Part shown: in pieces, positions 42,760-52,042 of the stretch
Position numbering within the stretch: position 1 is the first letter of the stretch
How the letters are laid out: the number at the start of each line of letters is the position of its first letter
Origin: an uncultured delta proteobacterium
Lineage (GTDB): Bacteria > Desulfobacterota > Desulfobulbia > Desulfobulbales > Desulfocapsaceae
Assembly (NCBI GenBank): GCA_903875445.1
Contig: CAIQWD010000108.1
Location: 1-64,000 of the forward strand
DNA: 64,000 nt
Direction: 5' to 3'
Notes under the pieces: model-generated
Database searches by the model: none
Seen by the model: the letters and a program-made list of their open reading frames with translations, nothing else
What the model was told of the DNA's origin: nothing
Translations under genes and position numbers: made by a program

Positions 42760-43659
42760 ATGGGCGACTTTATCCATCGCTACCGAGCGATTTTGCAGAT
42801 GCTTGCCGGGGCTTTCATGATCAGCTTTTCGGCAATTTTCGTAAAGCTCGCCGATGTTGCTCCTACCTGTTCGGCATTCTATAGGGTATTTTTCGGCTTC
42901 TTTTTCCTCTTTGCCATGGCGGTCTTGAAGAAAGACCTTGCCAAGCCTCCACCAGCGCAGCTTCTTCTCCTTGCCTTTTGCGGCCTTGCCTTCGCTCTTG
43001 ATCTGTTTTTCTGGCATGAAAGCATCATATACATCGGACCGGGGCTCGCAACTCTGCTCGGCAACTTTCAGGTCTTTCTCCTGGCCGCCATCGCCATATT
43101 TTTTTTTGGCGAAAGGGCTCGTTTCCGTTTCCTGCTATCCTTGCCCATCGCCATCTTCGGGCTCTTTCTCATCGTCGGTCTTGATTGGCAAAGGCTCAGC
43201 AGCGATTACAAAACCGGCATATACTTAGGCCTGCTCACCGCCGTCTGCTATACCGTTTATCTCCTCGGCCTGAAAAAAGCCCAGGCTGACGGCAGTCGTT
43301 CTCCGGTTTTCTCGCTTCTGCTCGTTTGCTTCTCTTGTGCTCTTTTTCTTGGTTTGCAGATGGCACACCACGGCGATTCATTTTCTATCCCCAACCTTAA
43401 AACCCTGTTCGCCCTGATCGGCCTCGGTCTCTTCAGCCAGACCGTCGGCTGGATGCTGATTGCCGGTGCCCTGCCGAAAATTCAGACCTCCCTCGCCGGA
43501 CTCATACTTCTCCTCCAGCCGTCCCTCTCGTTTCTTTGGGATGTCCTGTTCTTTAGCCGTCCCACCTCCCTGCTTAACTGGGTAGGGGTTGTTCTCGCCT
43601 TAGCCGCTATCTATATGGGTTTGACCAGCAAGACGCAGCGCAACTCTTCGTCGCCGTAA
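42760..43659 (+). CDS. EamA/DMT-family permease (3 of 3)
   Basis: 299 residues with ten predicted helices in two EamA repeats: MISFSAIFVKLADVAPTCSAFYRVFFG, then AGALPKIQTSLAGLILLLQPSLSFLWDVLFF in the second repeat, both close to the family consensus. The exported or imported solute is unknown. The ATG is followed directly by the first helix; SD weak. It is followed 88 bases later by the cupin gene on the same strand. Confidence 0.9.
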   Translation: MGDFIHRYRAILQMLAGAFMISFSAIFVKLADVAPTCSAFYRVFFGFFFLFAMAVLKKDLAKPPPAQLLLLAFCGLAFALDLFFWHESIIYIGPGLATLLGNFQVFLLAAIAIFFFGERARFRFLLSLPIAIFGLFLIVGLDWQRLSSDYKTGIYLGLLTAVCYTVYLLGLKKAQADGSRSPVFSLLLVCFSCALFLGLQMAHHGDSFSIPNLKTLFALIGLGLFSQTVGWMLIAGALPKIQTSLAGLILLLQPSLSFLWDVLFFSRPTSLLNWVGVVLALAAIYMGLTSKTQRNSSSP

Positions 43660-43747
43660 CCGTTGCATTCTCCAAGTTTCGCTCTATTATATAAACTATG
43701 GTTCGTCGGTAAACAGTAACTGCTCAATATTTTGCGATGGAAATTCT

Positions 43748-44098
43748 ATGAAAATCACCAGTTATCAAGAGTGTCCCGCCCAGCGGTTTGACAGCGAAAC
43801 AGTGAAAGGCGTTACCGGCAGGGTTGTTATCGGCAAGGCAGACAGCGCCGAGAATTTTTGTATGCGGGTATTCACCGTAGCTCCCGGCGGTTTCACGCCG
43901 CGGCATGCGCATGCCTGGGAACATGAGGTTTTTGTCCATTCCGGCAAAGGCAAGGTGTATCAAAACGGCGAATGGCGGGAGGTTGCCAGCGGCACTGTGG
44001 TTTTCATTCCCGGCAATGAGGAACATCAATTTATGAATGGCGGCGGCGAGGATTTTGTCTTTATTTGCCTGATCCCCGCCGGCGTGGCCGAGCTTTAG
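43748..44098 (+). CDS. Small single-domain cupin
   Basis: 116 residues. Cupin motif 1 is seen as PRHAHAWEHEVFVHSGKG (two His and one Glu metal ligands) and motif 2 as PGNEEHQFMNGG (third His). A metal ion, likely Fe, Mn or Ni, would sit in the barrel. Such small cupins act as dioxygenases, isomerases or sensors; the substrate is not predictable. No SD is obvious, but the ATG is the only one before the conserved region. Confidence 0.88.
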   Translation: MKITSYQECPAQRFDSETVKGVTGRVVIGKADSAENFCMRVFTVAPGGFTPRHAHAWEHEVFVHSGKGKVYQNGEWREVASGTVVFIPGNEEHQFMNGGGEDFVFICLIPAGVAEL

Positions 44099-44126
44099 GA
44101 GCCGTATTTTTCCACCACCAACTTCT

Positions 44127-44690
44127 TTATTTTTTATAGCTCAGCAAGTTATCCTTTAAGCCACCGCTTACCGGTTTGTCGCCCAGCCAGATCTTCAGGA
44201 GGGCGTCGTTGAAATCCGTACCGGGGATTGCCCCCTTCTTTTGCCCTTTAATAGTTACCACGGTGCCGGTTGCCGGGGCATAATCGAGGATAATGACATC
44301 ATCCTTTATTACATCGACAAAAAGGGCATTGAACTGATTGATCCGTTCCTGCAGTTTCGCCAGGTCGCCGGCACTGTTGTTCTCCTTAAAGCCTTCATTC
44401 CACGCCTCAACCAACTTATCCTTGCCGACTTCCTTATAAAGGAAATGCATGACTATTCTCTTTTTCCCTTTGTCGCCAATCACCTCGGCGGCAACGGTCG
44501 AGGGTTTTTCCATGTACAGTTCAGCGATATAGATATCCATGAAGAATTTCGATCTGATCCCGGCACCATTGAGCTGCAGTGTCGTACCCTCCTCGGTTTG
44601 CAGGCTGTCGTTTACCATCACCCCGGCGATATCTTTGGCATATGCCGGCAAGCTGATCAATAACAAAGTAAAAAAAACAAACATTCGCAT
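44127..44690 (-). CDS. Periplasmic chalcone isomerase-like domain protein
   Basis: 187 residues from ATG 44690, with AAGGAG seven bases upstream. It has a signal peptide ending PAYA. The mature sequence (LQLNGAGIRSKFFMDIYIAELYMEKPS, RIVMHFLYKEVGKDKLVEAWNEGF) matches the bacterial chalcone-isomerase-like family, which binds fatty acids or acts as an accessory envelope protein rather than as a flavonoid enzyme. The role is unknown. It is convergent with the cupin gene. Confidence 0.88.
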   Translation of the reverse strand: MRMFVFFTLLLISLPAYAKDIAGVMVNDSLQTEEGTTLQLNGAGIRSKFFMDIYIAELYMEKPSTVAAEVIGDKGKKRIVMHFLYKEVGKDKLVEAWNEGFKENNSAGDLAKLQERINQFNALFVDVIKDDVIILDYAPATGTVVTIKGQKKGAIPGTDFNDALLKIWLGDKPVSGGLKDNLLSYKK

Positions 44691-44955
44691 AATCTTGCTC
44701 CTTGGTCTGATATTTTTACCCCGCAAAAAATGCCCTGAAAGACGGCCCTGTTGACGGAATACGAGGATGTTGTTGACGACATATTCTACATGTTTCTGAC
44801 TAGCACGTAAACGTAAACTTTTCCGACATACCGCAACCACACCGGTTTTCTCCGGCCTGCCCTGCAGCCATTATTTCCTTGCATCGGCTTACATGCTATA
44901 GTGGCGCTTGGGTGATCCCTCCGTTTCCGACAATCTTTACATTTTCATCATTACC

Positions 44956-45849
44956 ATGGCTGATCTCATTGAAAGAGTTATTTCCGAAGCAGGCAATTTT
45001 TTTGGCGTTGCCTGTACGACTACCGCTCTCGTCGCCGAGGCCTGCAGAAGGCACGATGTTGGACCAACCGCCGCCACGGCGCTCGGCCGGGCCATGACCG
45101 GCGCTGCGCTACTCGCCGCAATTTTAAAAGATGACCAGAGTGTCCTCCTGAAATTCGAGGGCAATGGGCCGCTCGGAAAAATCATCACCGAGGCGGGATC
45201 CGCTGGATGGGTGCGCGGCTATGTTGCCCATCCGCATGCCGAGGTGCCGCTCAAAAACGGTCGTATTGACGTAGCCTCCGGGCTTGGCAGAGCCGGTTTT
45301 CTCACGGTGGTTAAAGACATCGGACAAAACAGCAAATATCCGGGAACCATCCAGCTCTACACCAGTGAGATCGGCGAGGATCTGGCCTACTATCTGGCCC
45401 AGTCGGAGCAGACACCTTCGACCATCGCCCTTGCCATTCGTCTCGGCAAAGACGGGACCATTGCTGCGACTGGGGGCTTTCTCATTCAGTCCCTGCCCCC
45501 GGCCGAGGAGCAGTTGCTGCAACGAATCGAACGAAAGATAGCGGATCTGCCGCCTCTTTCCACCCTGCTCCTTGAGGGGAGAAGCCCGGGCGACATCCTC
45601 TCCTTGCTATTTCAAGACATCCCGCACCGAAAAACCGGCAGTGGCCGCCTCTATTATCAGTGCAGCTGCAACCGCACCAAGATGCAAAATGCTCTCTTTT
45701 CCTTGGGCCAAGAAGACATACGGGACATCATAGAAAAGGAGGGAGGAGTGGAGGTCTGCTGTGAATTCTGCAGACGAACCTATCAGTTCAGTAAACCCGA
45801 GCTGGAAAATCTTTTGACACAAGGAGAACAGGATGAAAGAGTTTCGTGA
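44956..45849 (+). CDS. hslO: Hsp33, redox-activated holdase chaperone
   Basis: 297 residues. The N-terminal substrate-binding domain has LAAILKDDQSVLLKFEGNGPLGKI. The C-terminal redox switch has CSC (C236, C238) and CEFC (C269, C272), the four zinc-binding cysteines that form disulfides under oxidation and heat. The ATG at 44956 is where family members begin (ADLIERVISEAG); SD absent. The next gene starts 17 bases before its end, so the two form an operon. For an anaerobe it fits defence during oxygen exposure. Confidence 0.94.
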   Translation: MADLIERVISEAGNFFGVACTTTALVAEACRRHDVGPTAATALGRAMTGAALLAAILKDDQSVLLKFEGNGPLGKIITEAGSAGWVRGYVAHPHAEVPLKNGRIDVASGLGRAGFLTVVKDIGQNSKYPGTIQLYTSEIGEDLAYYLAQSEQTPSTIALAIRLGKDGTIAATGGFLIQSLPPAEEQLLQRIERKIADLPPLSTLLLEGRSPGDILSLLFQDIPHRKTGSGRLYYQCSCNRTKMQNALFSLGQEDIRDIIEKEGGVEVCCEFCRRTYQFSKPELENLLTQGEQDERVS

Positions 45850-46852
45850 CAATGCCAAAAAGCTGATGGAAAAATACTGCCGGGTTTGCCCGGTTTGCAA
45901 CGGTCGGGCCTGTGCCGGCGAGGTCCCCGGTATGGGTGGACTGGGCAGCGGTTCGAGTTTTATCGACAATGTTACGGCACTGGCAAACATCAAATTCAAC
46001 ATGCGCCTGATCCACGATGTAACCGAACCGGATACGGAGGTACGAATCCTCGGCAAGACCCTTGCTCTCCCGGTCCTTGCCGCACCGATCGGCGGAGTAT
46101 CCTTTAATATGGGTGGCGGTGTTTCCGAAGATGAGTATATCCGGGCCATCGTCAATGGCTGCATGGCGAAATCGATTCTCGGCTGCACCGGCGACGGCGT
46201 GCCTGAGTTTATCCATAAAACGGGCTTTGCCGCCATTCGGGAGGCCGGTGGTCATGGCATCCCTTTCATTAAACCCTGGGAAGACGAGGAACTCTTTGCC
46301 AAGATCGAACTGGCAAAGGCCACCGGCACCGATACCATCGGCATGGACATCGATGCCGCGGGGCTTATCACTCTGCGTCGCATGGGTCGCCCGGTGTCCC
46401 CGAAACCTCTGGAAAAACTCGCCGACATCATCAGAAAATGCGGTATGAAATTCATCCTCAAAGGCATAATGACTGCAGACGAGGCGGAACTCGCCCTGTC
46501 TGCCGGTGCCGACGCCATAGTCGTCTCCAACCATGGCGGCCGGGTACTCGATCATGCCCCCGGTACGGCAACGGTACTTCCCGACATTGCCGCAAAGGTT
46601 AAAGGAAAGATTGTTCTCCTCGTTGACGGCGGGGTGCGTTCCGGTGGCGATATCCTCAAGATGCTCGCTCTTGGCGCCGATGCGGTGATGATCGGTCGGC
46701 CATTCTCGGTGGCCGCCGTCGGTGGACTGCAGGCGGGCGTTGAAAAATACATTGAGGTATTGCAGAGCGAGCTCAAGCAGGCGATGGTTCTGACGGGGAC
46801 CCGATCGGCGGCCGCCGTTGATCGGCGGATACTCTTCAGCGGCCCCCGGTAA
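45833..46852 (+). CDS. FMN-dependent alpha-hydroxyacid oxidase/dehydrogenase-like protein
   Basis: 339 residues, a TIM barrel of the glycolate/lactate oxidase family. An extra N-terminal cysteine group (C16, C19, C22, C27: CRVCPVCNGRAC) may bind a metal or iron-sulfur cluster. Core motifs: LPVLAAPIGG, AIVVSNHGGRVLDHAPGTATVLP with the catalytic His and Arg, LLVDGGVRSGGDI and MIGRPF. This variant is common in clostridia and deltaproteobacteria; its substrate is unclear. AAGGAG lies six bases before the start, inside hslO. The 3' end overlaps the convergent acyltransferase gene by 17 bases. Confidence 0.88.
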   Translation: MKEFRDNAKKLMEKYCRVCPVCNGRACAGEVPGMGGLGSGSSFIDNVTALANIKFNMRLIHDVTEPDTEVRILGKTLALPVLAAPIGGVSFNMGGGVSEDEYIRAIVNGCMAKSILGCTGDGVPEFIHKTGFAAIREAGGHGIPFIKPWEDEELFAKIELAKATGTDTIGMDIDAAGLITLRRMGRPVSPKPLEKLADIIRKCGMKFILKGIMTADEAELALSAGADAIVVSNHGGRVLDHAPGTATVLPDIAAKVKGKIVLLVDGGVRSGGDILKMLALGADAVMIGRPFSVAAVGGLQAGVEKYIEVLQSELKQAMVLTGTRSAAAVDRRILFSGPR

Positions 46853-47903
46853 CAATCCGCAGGGCGCGGGGAATACATGCTCCAAGAACGGTGTACACTG
46901 CCACCAGACCGGCAACAACGGCCAGCGGAACAAAGAGATAGATCAACAACACGGTGTATGGCCAGTTGAGGGGCAGAAACTGAAAGGCGAGTGTACGCGC
47001 TATCCCCAGAAGCGGTTCATGGGCTGCATAGACGAAAAAACTCGACCCGCTGAGCCAGAGGAGGGCGTTTTTCAAGCGCTCGCCTGCAAGAACAAATTTG
47101 CTGCCAAAAAGGATCGCCACCAGACCGACAACTATGCCGCAACGGTGCAGGCAGGGCGTGTCGTACCAAAGGACATCGGCAAGAAGAAGCGGAAAATAGG
47201 CCAACACAAACCATTTTCCGTAGCGGTCGAAGAGAAACAGGCTTTTCCCCTTCATGGCCAGATAACCGCCGAGAGAGAAGAACAGCACCCCGGCCGCATC
47301 CGGGGTATAGATCGGCCAATTGACGGTTATCCAGAGAAAAAATACCCCGCCTAAAAATGGCAAGGCAAGGTATCGCAGGAGTAAAATTATCAAGGGACTA
47401 AGAAGCATCAGGAGCATAAGATCGCGAATAAACCAGAAATGGTAGGCCACCGGTGCCCAGGTAAAGCCGAACACGGCATTGGTCAGTTGGTAGGCGGGTA
47501 AATCGGCCACCACTGGGACACCGGCAAAATAGTCCTTGACGACCGGAAGAGACTGGCCGACAAAGCGGATGGCTACTGCCAGAACCGTCCAGAAAAGGAA
47601 GGGCAGCAGCAGGGTTTTCGCTCTGGCGGCGAGCTTTTGCCCAAACCCTTTCCAGGACCAGGTGAAGTCAAGGAAGAAAAAATATCCGGACATGAGAAAA
47701 AACAGCGGCACAGCTATCCTGGCAAGTCCTTGCGACAGAAGAATTCTGACAAAATCGGTGAGATAATTGATCTTCTCAGGGCCGAGGGTCACACCCCCAT
47801 GGTCGATGTTGACCGAGAAGGAATGGATATAAGCAACGCCAAGGATAAGAGGGAAGTTGAGAAGTCTGAGGCGAATAGATTCTTCGGCTGTTAATGCTCG
47901 CAT
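46836..47903 (-). CDS. Acyltransferase 3 family membrane protein
   Basis: 355 residues and about ten membrane helices. The N-terminal part keeps the acyltransferase-3 pattern: NFPLILGVAYIHS (helix with His26 or so as catalytic base), IAVPLFFLMSGYFFF and HFWFIRDLMLLMLL. These enzymes acetylate or otherwise acylate surface polysaccharides or other exported molecules using acyl-CoA. The target is unknown. The first ATG fits the family start. No glycan cluster adjoins it. Confidence 0.88.
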   Translation of the reverse strand: MRALTAEESIRLRLLNFPLILGVAYIHSFSVNIDHGGVTLGPEKINYLTDFVRILLSQGLARIAVPLFFLMSGYFFFLDFTWSWKGFGQKLAARAKTLLLPFLFWTVLAVAIRFVGQSLPVVKDYFAGVPVVADLPAYQLTNAVFGFTWAPVAYHFWFIRDLMLLMLLSPLIILLLRYLALPFLGGVFFLWITVNWPIYTPDAAGVLFFSLGGYLAMKGKSLFLFDRYGKWFVLAYFPLLLADVLWYDTPCLHRCGIVVGLVAILFGSKFVLAGERLKNALLWLSGSSFFVYAAHEPLLGIARTLAFQFLPLNWPYTVLLIYLFVPLAVVAGLVAVYTVLGACIPRALRIVTGGR

Positions 47904-48239
47904 GATTTTGCAAAAATGAGGGGAATTGACGACAACGTTTCCGACATTTTACCATGGATTACCGAGACAGCAATCAATACCGAACAGGGAGGAGTGTGCA
48001 GACATATTAAAAAAGACTTGCGTAATTGAATGCCTGAGGTATAGACTTTTCTTAACCGTAACCATAAGATGTCGTTACAAAACACTCTATTTTATGCAAT
48101 TCGAGTGATTGTCTTTCAGAGTTGTCATCGATCATCTTTTTCATGCAATGTCGATCAGCCTGGACAAAGATTAAGTAATCTAGGCTTGAAACCGTGGGAA
48201 TCCATTGTTTTCACGATAATTCAACATTATGGAGGGATT
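47904..48239 (+). promoter_or_regulatory. Intergenic region with likely promoter of the sulfate exporter-like gene
   Basis: No gene of its own. TTGCGT (48018-48023) and TATAGA (48040-48045) spaced by 16 bases form a plausible sigma-70 promoter pointing right, giving a leader of ~185 bases. Upstream of that, reading left, the promoter of the acyltransferase should be within about 100 bases of 47903; nothing distinctive is visible. Confidence 0.4.
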
Positions 48240-50012
48240 ATGGCACAAGAAAACATGCAGCATAAAGCAGGAGAAGGAGGGGGCTGGATCAGCGAAGATT
48301 GGCTGGCGCTTATCCTTGGCCTTGTCATTTTCGCTTTAAGCCTGGGCTCCTTCCAGGGCAAAGATATCCTTGGCTGGGGATCGAAAACCAATGTCTGGAT
48401 CGATCCCAGCAAAGCAATCACTGTCATATCTCCCCAATATCAGGGAGTTAAAGGGGAAATCACCAAGATCGATGGCCAGAAACTGACGTTGAAAGACAAA
48501 GATGGCAAGGAATCGTCAATTACGGTGGATGGTGATGTCTCCAAGCTGCAGGTCGGGCAACAGTATGAAAAGCAGGGTCTGCCCTGGACGATGTCGTTGT
48601 TTTTCACCTATCTTTTTGCTCTGCTTGTTATGTCTCTGGGAGCGATTGCCCTGCGGGCAAACCTGGTGAAATTCTTGATTGGCTTCACCCTGGCCTTCTG
48701 GCTGAGTTATCTCTGTTGGTTCATGGGAAGTTTTGCTTACATCGCCGCCACCAAGGACCAGGTGATCAAATTCGGTATCCCATGGTCCCTGAGCATGAGC
48801 GGTGAATTCGGTTTCATCTTTGCCCTGATTCTCGGCCTCATTATCGGCAATTTCTTCCCCGGCCTGGCCAATTTGATGAAAGAGGCGGCCCGGCCAGAGC
48901 TGTATATCAAAACCGGGATCGTGATCATGGGCGCGGGGCTCGGCATCAAGGCCGCCGAGTCCTTCGGTCTGGCCTCAAACATCATGTTCCGGGGGTTTTG
49001 CGCCATTGTCGAGGCCTACCTTATTTATTGGGCTGTGGTCTATTATATCTCCCGCAAATATTTTAAATTCAGTCGTGAATGGTCGGCCCCTCTGGCCTCC
49101 GGCATCTCCATCTGCGGCGTTTCCGCCTCCATCGCCACCGGTGGAGCCATCCGTGCCCGGCCTATCGTACCGATCATGGTTTCTTCCCTAGTTGTTATCT
49201 TCGTCGCCGTGGAGATGGTGATTCTGCCCCTGTTGGCCAAATATTTCCTGTGGACTGAACCTCTGGTGGCCGGTGCCTGGATGGGTCTGGCGGTCAAATC
49301 CGATGGTGGCGCCATAGCCAGCGGCGCCATCACCGACGCCCTGATCCGTGCCCAGGCGCTGGACGTGGCGGGCATCAACTACGCTGAGGGCTGGGTCACC
49401 ATGACCGCCACCACGGTCAAGATGTTTATCGATATTTTCATCGGCGTCTGGGCCTTTATCCTCGCCTATATCTGGTGCGCCAAGATCGATGTCAAACCTG
49501 GCCAGAAGGTTGATGCCATGGAGATCTGGCATCGTTTTCCCAAATTCGTCATCGGGTACGTGCTGACCTTTGTTATTCTCGTGGTCATGTGTTGGCCGTC
49601 TGCCAAAGTCATGGGTCCGGCCGAGAAGGAGTCGGCCGAACTGAAGGCCTCGGCCATTTCCATCGAAACCAAGCTGAAGGCGACCACCGACGCCACGGTT
49701 GTCGCCGGCCTCAAGACCGAGTCGGAGAGCGTCAAGGGTAAGCAAAAGGCTGTCAACGAAAAAATGAAGGAACCGAGGAGCTTCCTCAGCAAGGCCAAAG
49801 CCTCGGCCGGCCAGGGAGATACCTTCAGGGGTCTCTTCTTCCTCCTCTGCTTCTTTACCATCGGCCTGGTGTCCAATTTCAAGAAACTGATGGAGGAGGG
49901 GCTTGGAAAGCTGGCTGCGGTCTACTGTATCAGTCTGTTCGGTTTCATTATCTGGGTCGGCCTTTTCATTTCATGGCTTTTTTTCCATGGCGTCAAGCCG
50001 CCAACAATTTAA
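48240..50012 (+). CDS. YeiH/Cons_hypoth698-family putative sulfate exporter, long form
   Basis: 590 residues versus ~340 for typical YeiH. After a first helix (~20-37) there is a polar beta-rich insert (~55-112: ITVISPQYQGVKGEITKIDGQ and so on), then the family membrane core (LALILGLIIGNFFP, KTGIVIMGAGLGIKAAE, ISICGVSASIATGGAI, GAWMGLAVKSDGGAIASGAI). A charged helical insert (~455-520, rich in Lys, Glu and Ala) is predicted to be a coiled coil between the last helices. GGAGGG just upstream decides the ATG at 48240 over the longer in-frame start. Substrate assignment rests on family naming only. A tiny membrane protein gene follows 12 bases after the stop. Confidence 0.88.
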   Translation: MAQENMQHKAGEGGGWISEDWLALILGLVIFALSLGSFQGKDILGWGSKTNVWIDPSKAITVISPQYQGVKGEITKIDGQKLTLKDKDGKESSITVDGDVSKLQVGQQYEKQGLPWTMSLFFTYLFALLVMSLGAIALRANLVKFLIGFTLAFWLSYLCWFMGSFAYIAATKDQVIKFGIPWSLSMSGEFGFIFALILGLIIGNFFPGLANLMKEAARPELYIKTGIVIMGAGLGIKAAESFGLASNIMFRGFCAIVEAYLIYWAVVYYISRKYFKFSREWSAPLASGISICGVSASIATGGAIRARPIVPIMVSSLVVIFVAVEMVILPLLAKYFLWTEPLVAGAWMGLAVKSDGGAIASGAITDALIRAQALDVAGINYAEGWVTMTATTVKMFIDIFIGVWAFILAYIWCAKIDVKPGQKVDAMEIWHRFPKFVIGYVLTFVILVVMCWPSAKVMGPAEKESAELKASAISIETKLKATTDATVVAGLKTESESVKGKQKAVNEKMKEPRSFLSKAKASAGQGDTFRGLFFLLCFFTIGLVSNFKKLMEEGLGKLAAVYCISLFGFIIWVGLFISWLFFHGVKPPTI

Positions 50013-50024
50013 GGAGACATAAAC

Positions 50025-50192
50025 ATGGAACAGCACCAGCAGCCAAAACTGGCTGAGGAAATGAAAAAAATGGAGTACGAACCCATGCTGCCGATCGAAT
50101 TGTCGTTGGTCCGATGGAGTATCGGGATCGGTGTCGGTTCGCTTTTCTTCCTGTACTATTTGAGCCAGTGGCTCTTCCCGGGAGGGCATTGA
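50025..50192 (+). CDS. 55-residue single-helix membrane protein paired with the exporter
   Basis: Not previously easy to spot because of its size. The start is ATG 50025, with AAGGAG eight bases before it, and it ends at TGA 50190-50192. The N-terminal ~28 residues are charged and polar (MEQHQQPKLAEEMKKMEYEP), followed by one transmembrane helix (~32-51, WSIGIGVGSLFFLYYLSQWL) and a short tail FPGGH. Its placement 12 bases after the exporter stop, with a strong SD, says that it is made together with the transporter. Comparable to small accessory subunits such as CydX or KdpF, by analogy only. Confidence 0.8.
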   Translation: MEQHQQPKLAEEMKKMEYEPMLPIELSLVRWSIGIGVGSLFFLYYLSQWLFPGGH

Positions 50193-50202
50193 TGTAACAG
50201 CT

Positions 50203-50475
50203 TTATGAGGCCGATATTCGCATAAGGGCAAGGGCCTCACGGTACTGTTCGAGGCGTTGTTCCCATTGGGGCAACGCCTCGAAGTCGTCATGCCACTCGG
50301 CAAGTTCCCGAGCGTCAATAGCCAGGTTTCCTTCGGCAACCGCCTTTCTAGCCTGCGGCAAATCCATAGCAAAGCGCTGCCGACGCTCGGTAAGTTTCGT
50401 TTGTGTCTGTTGTATCACTCTTTTGCAAACATTGATCTCACGAGCAAGGGAAATCTCATATTCATCGGTATGCAT
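50203..50475 (-). CDS. Small coiled-coil protein of unknown function
   Basis: 90 residues from ATG 50475, with AGGAG eight bases upstream; the earlier frame start at 50517 lacks an SD. Almost wholly helical and charged: EISLAREINVCKRVIQQTQTKL, ERRQRFAMDLPQARKAV, then a conserved-looking ELAEWHDDFEALPQWEQRLEQY. No signal peptide or motif. I recall similar short proteins in deltaproteobacteria, but with no assigned function. It is convergent with the small membrane protein gene. Confidence 0.7.
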   Translation of the reverse strand: MHTDEYEISLAREINVCKRVIQQTQTKLTERRQRFAMDLPQARKAVAEGNLAIDARELAEWHDDFEALPQWEQRLEQYREALALMRISAS

Positions 50476-50756
50476 CGCCTTTTCTCCTGTACGCAAACGA
50501 AAAAGGTCTTTCGCCATTTAACTCTTTCGCATCCATTTCTGCCCTTTACATACACTTTTGTTACTTTTTCGTCTCGGGAAAAAAGTATCTGCATTTTTTG
50601 TCGTGGACAGCAGCAGGCACTTGCGTCTTCTGTCCTTGCCATTTCCCCTTGGGCCGCGATGCTTTTTATGGTATTGCTGATATGATATCTGGTACGAAAT
50701 CCTACGGATTTTCCAAACAACCGGAAGATCTCCCTCTTCTTTCCACTTCAAGCCCA

Positions 50757-52013
50757 ATGATCATGCTTAATAAAACAATGCTCCGCCTCCTGATAGGAAT
50801 GGTTTTCTTGCCGTCTCTCGCCTTGGCTGCGCCAAGTTCCGAAACACAACAGGAAGCCACCGGAATAAGCCCGGAAACTCCCGCTCCGACAAGGTTCGTG
50901 GCAAGAGGCTCGGAAATTATTGACCGCAAGCGCTCGGTTCCGGTCTTTTTCCGCGGCATCGGATACTCACCCTATCTGTCGAACGAAACCCCGCTGGGCG
51001 GCGATCCGCCGGGTGACGACGACCGGTATCAGGAGCATCTCGGGCTTATGCAGGCCATGGGTGTCGACTATTTGCATGTCTTTCCCATGAAAATGCCGCC
51101 GAAATTCTTTACTGCTCTCGATAAAACCGAGATGATGTATGGCCAGGATATCTGGATCTGGGCCTACGAAGAGGATTTTCTTGCCGAGAAATTTCTTGCC
51201 AAGACCATGGAAGATATCAAAGTAGCCATCGATCATGTGTATAAAGTCGGTCGTCCCGATCGGCTGGTACTGTTCAGCATCGGCGATGAACTGCAGGCCG
51301 ATTCGGTGGTCCGAACCGATAGCCGCCACCCCGAGGTCCGCAATTTCAAGGGTAAACACCTTGAAGTAACGAACCGGACGCCAACGGAAATCGCCCTGGC
51401 CCGCCTGATCGACGGGGCCATGGACTACGAGTTGAACCAATATGGCCAGCGGCATCTCTACTGTCATACCAGTTGGACTCATATCGGCCCGATAACCGAC
51501 CGACCGGATATTGAAGTCCCAAAAGAAGACGCCATCAATCCTAACTTAGGTGATCTGGTGTGCCTCAACATCTACACCTACGCCAAGGGCGTGCGCACTT
51601 CGCCGCCCGGTTCGGTCACCGGGACTTCCTACCAGGGATATCTGGAGGAACTGGCGGCTCAATCGACAAAACCGATTTTTGTCACCCAGGTCGGTCTGTC
51701 CACCTCGCCCTTTGAGCCGAAGTCGAGGGCGCCCGGGTTCGGCGGCCATAAAGTTGCGGATGTGCCGCAGGACTTTACCGCCGTCTGGCAGGATCTTCGT
51801 ACCGCTAAAGGCCACGAAAAATTTTGCGGAATCTCCTTTTTTGAACTGCAGGACGAGTGGTGGAAGAGCGGCGATGTTCCGGATGACGAAAAAACTCATG
51901 ATCTGGGAGATCCGGAAGAATGTTTTGGCCTCTTCGAGGTTGGGGCCGATCGCCATCTGGTGCCGAAAGGAAAAATTCCCGAGACGCTCGGAAAACTCTA
52001 TAAGATGCCGTAA
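50757..52013 (+). CDS. Secreted (alpha/beta)8-barrel protein, glycoside hydrolase-like
   Basis: About 418 residues with a signal peptide (cleavage near LALA, ~25). The mature part opens RFVARGSEIIDRKRSVPVFFRGIGYSPY, an arrangement seen in GH2/GH5/GH72-like barrel proteins. FSIGDELQADS near the middle could be the acid/base strand, and FVTQVGLSTSPF the nucleophile strand, but the usual Glu of the latter is replaced by Gln/Val, so hydrolytic activity is uncertain. Exact GH family not recognised. No clear SD; several ATGs (50757, 50763, 50778) could serve as start. Confidence 0.7.
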   Translation: MIMLNKTMLRLLIGMVFLPSLALAAPSSETQQEATGISPETPAPTRFVARGSEIIDRKRSVPVFFRGIGYSPYLSNETPLGGDPPGDDDRYQEHLGLMQAMGVDYLHVFPMKMPPKFFTALDKTEMMYGQDIWIWAYEEDFLAEKFLAKTMEDIKVAIDHVYKVGRPDRLVLFSIGDELQADSVVRTDSRHPEVRNFKGKHLEVTNRTPTEIALARLIDGAMDYELNQYGQRHLYCHTSWTHIGPITDRPDIEVPKEDAINPNLGDLVCLNIYTYAKGVRTSPPGSVTGTSYQGYLEELAAQSTKPIFVTQVGLSTSPFEPKSRAPGFGGHKVADVPQDFTAVWQDLRTAKGHEKFCGISFFELQDEWWKSGDVPDDEKTHDLGDPEECFGLFEVGADRHLVPKGKIPETLGKLYKMP

Positions 52014-52042
52014 TAAACCCCTTTGTGAGGTGGAATATCTCT

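Noticed and set aside
42617-42820. 67-codon plus-strand frame upstream of the third DMT permease
   Set aside because: Overlaps the permease start in another frame, lacks an SD and has low-information composition.
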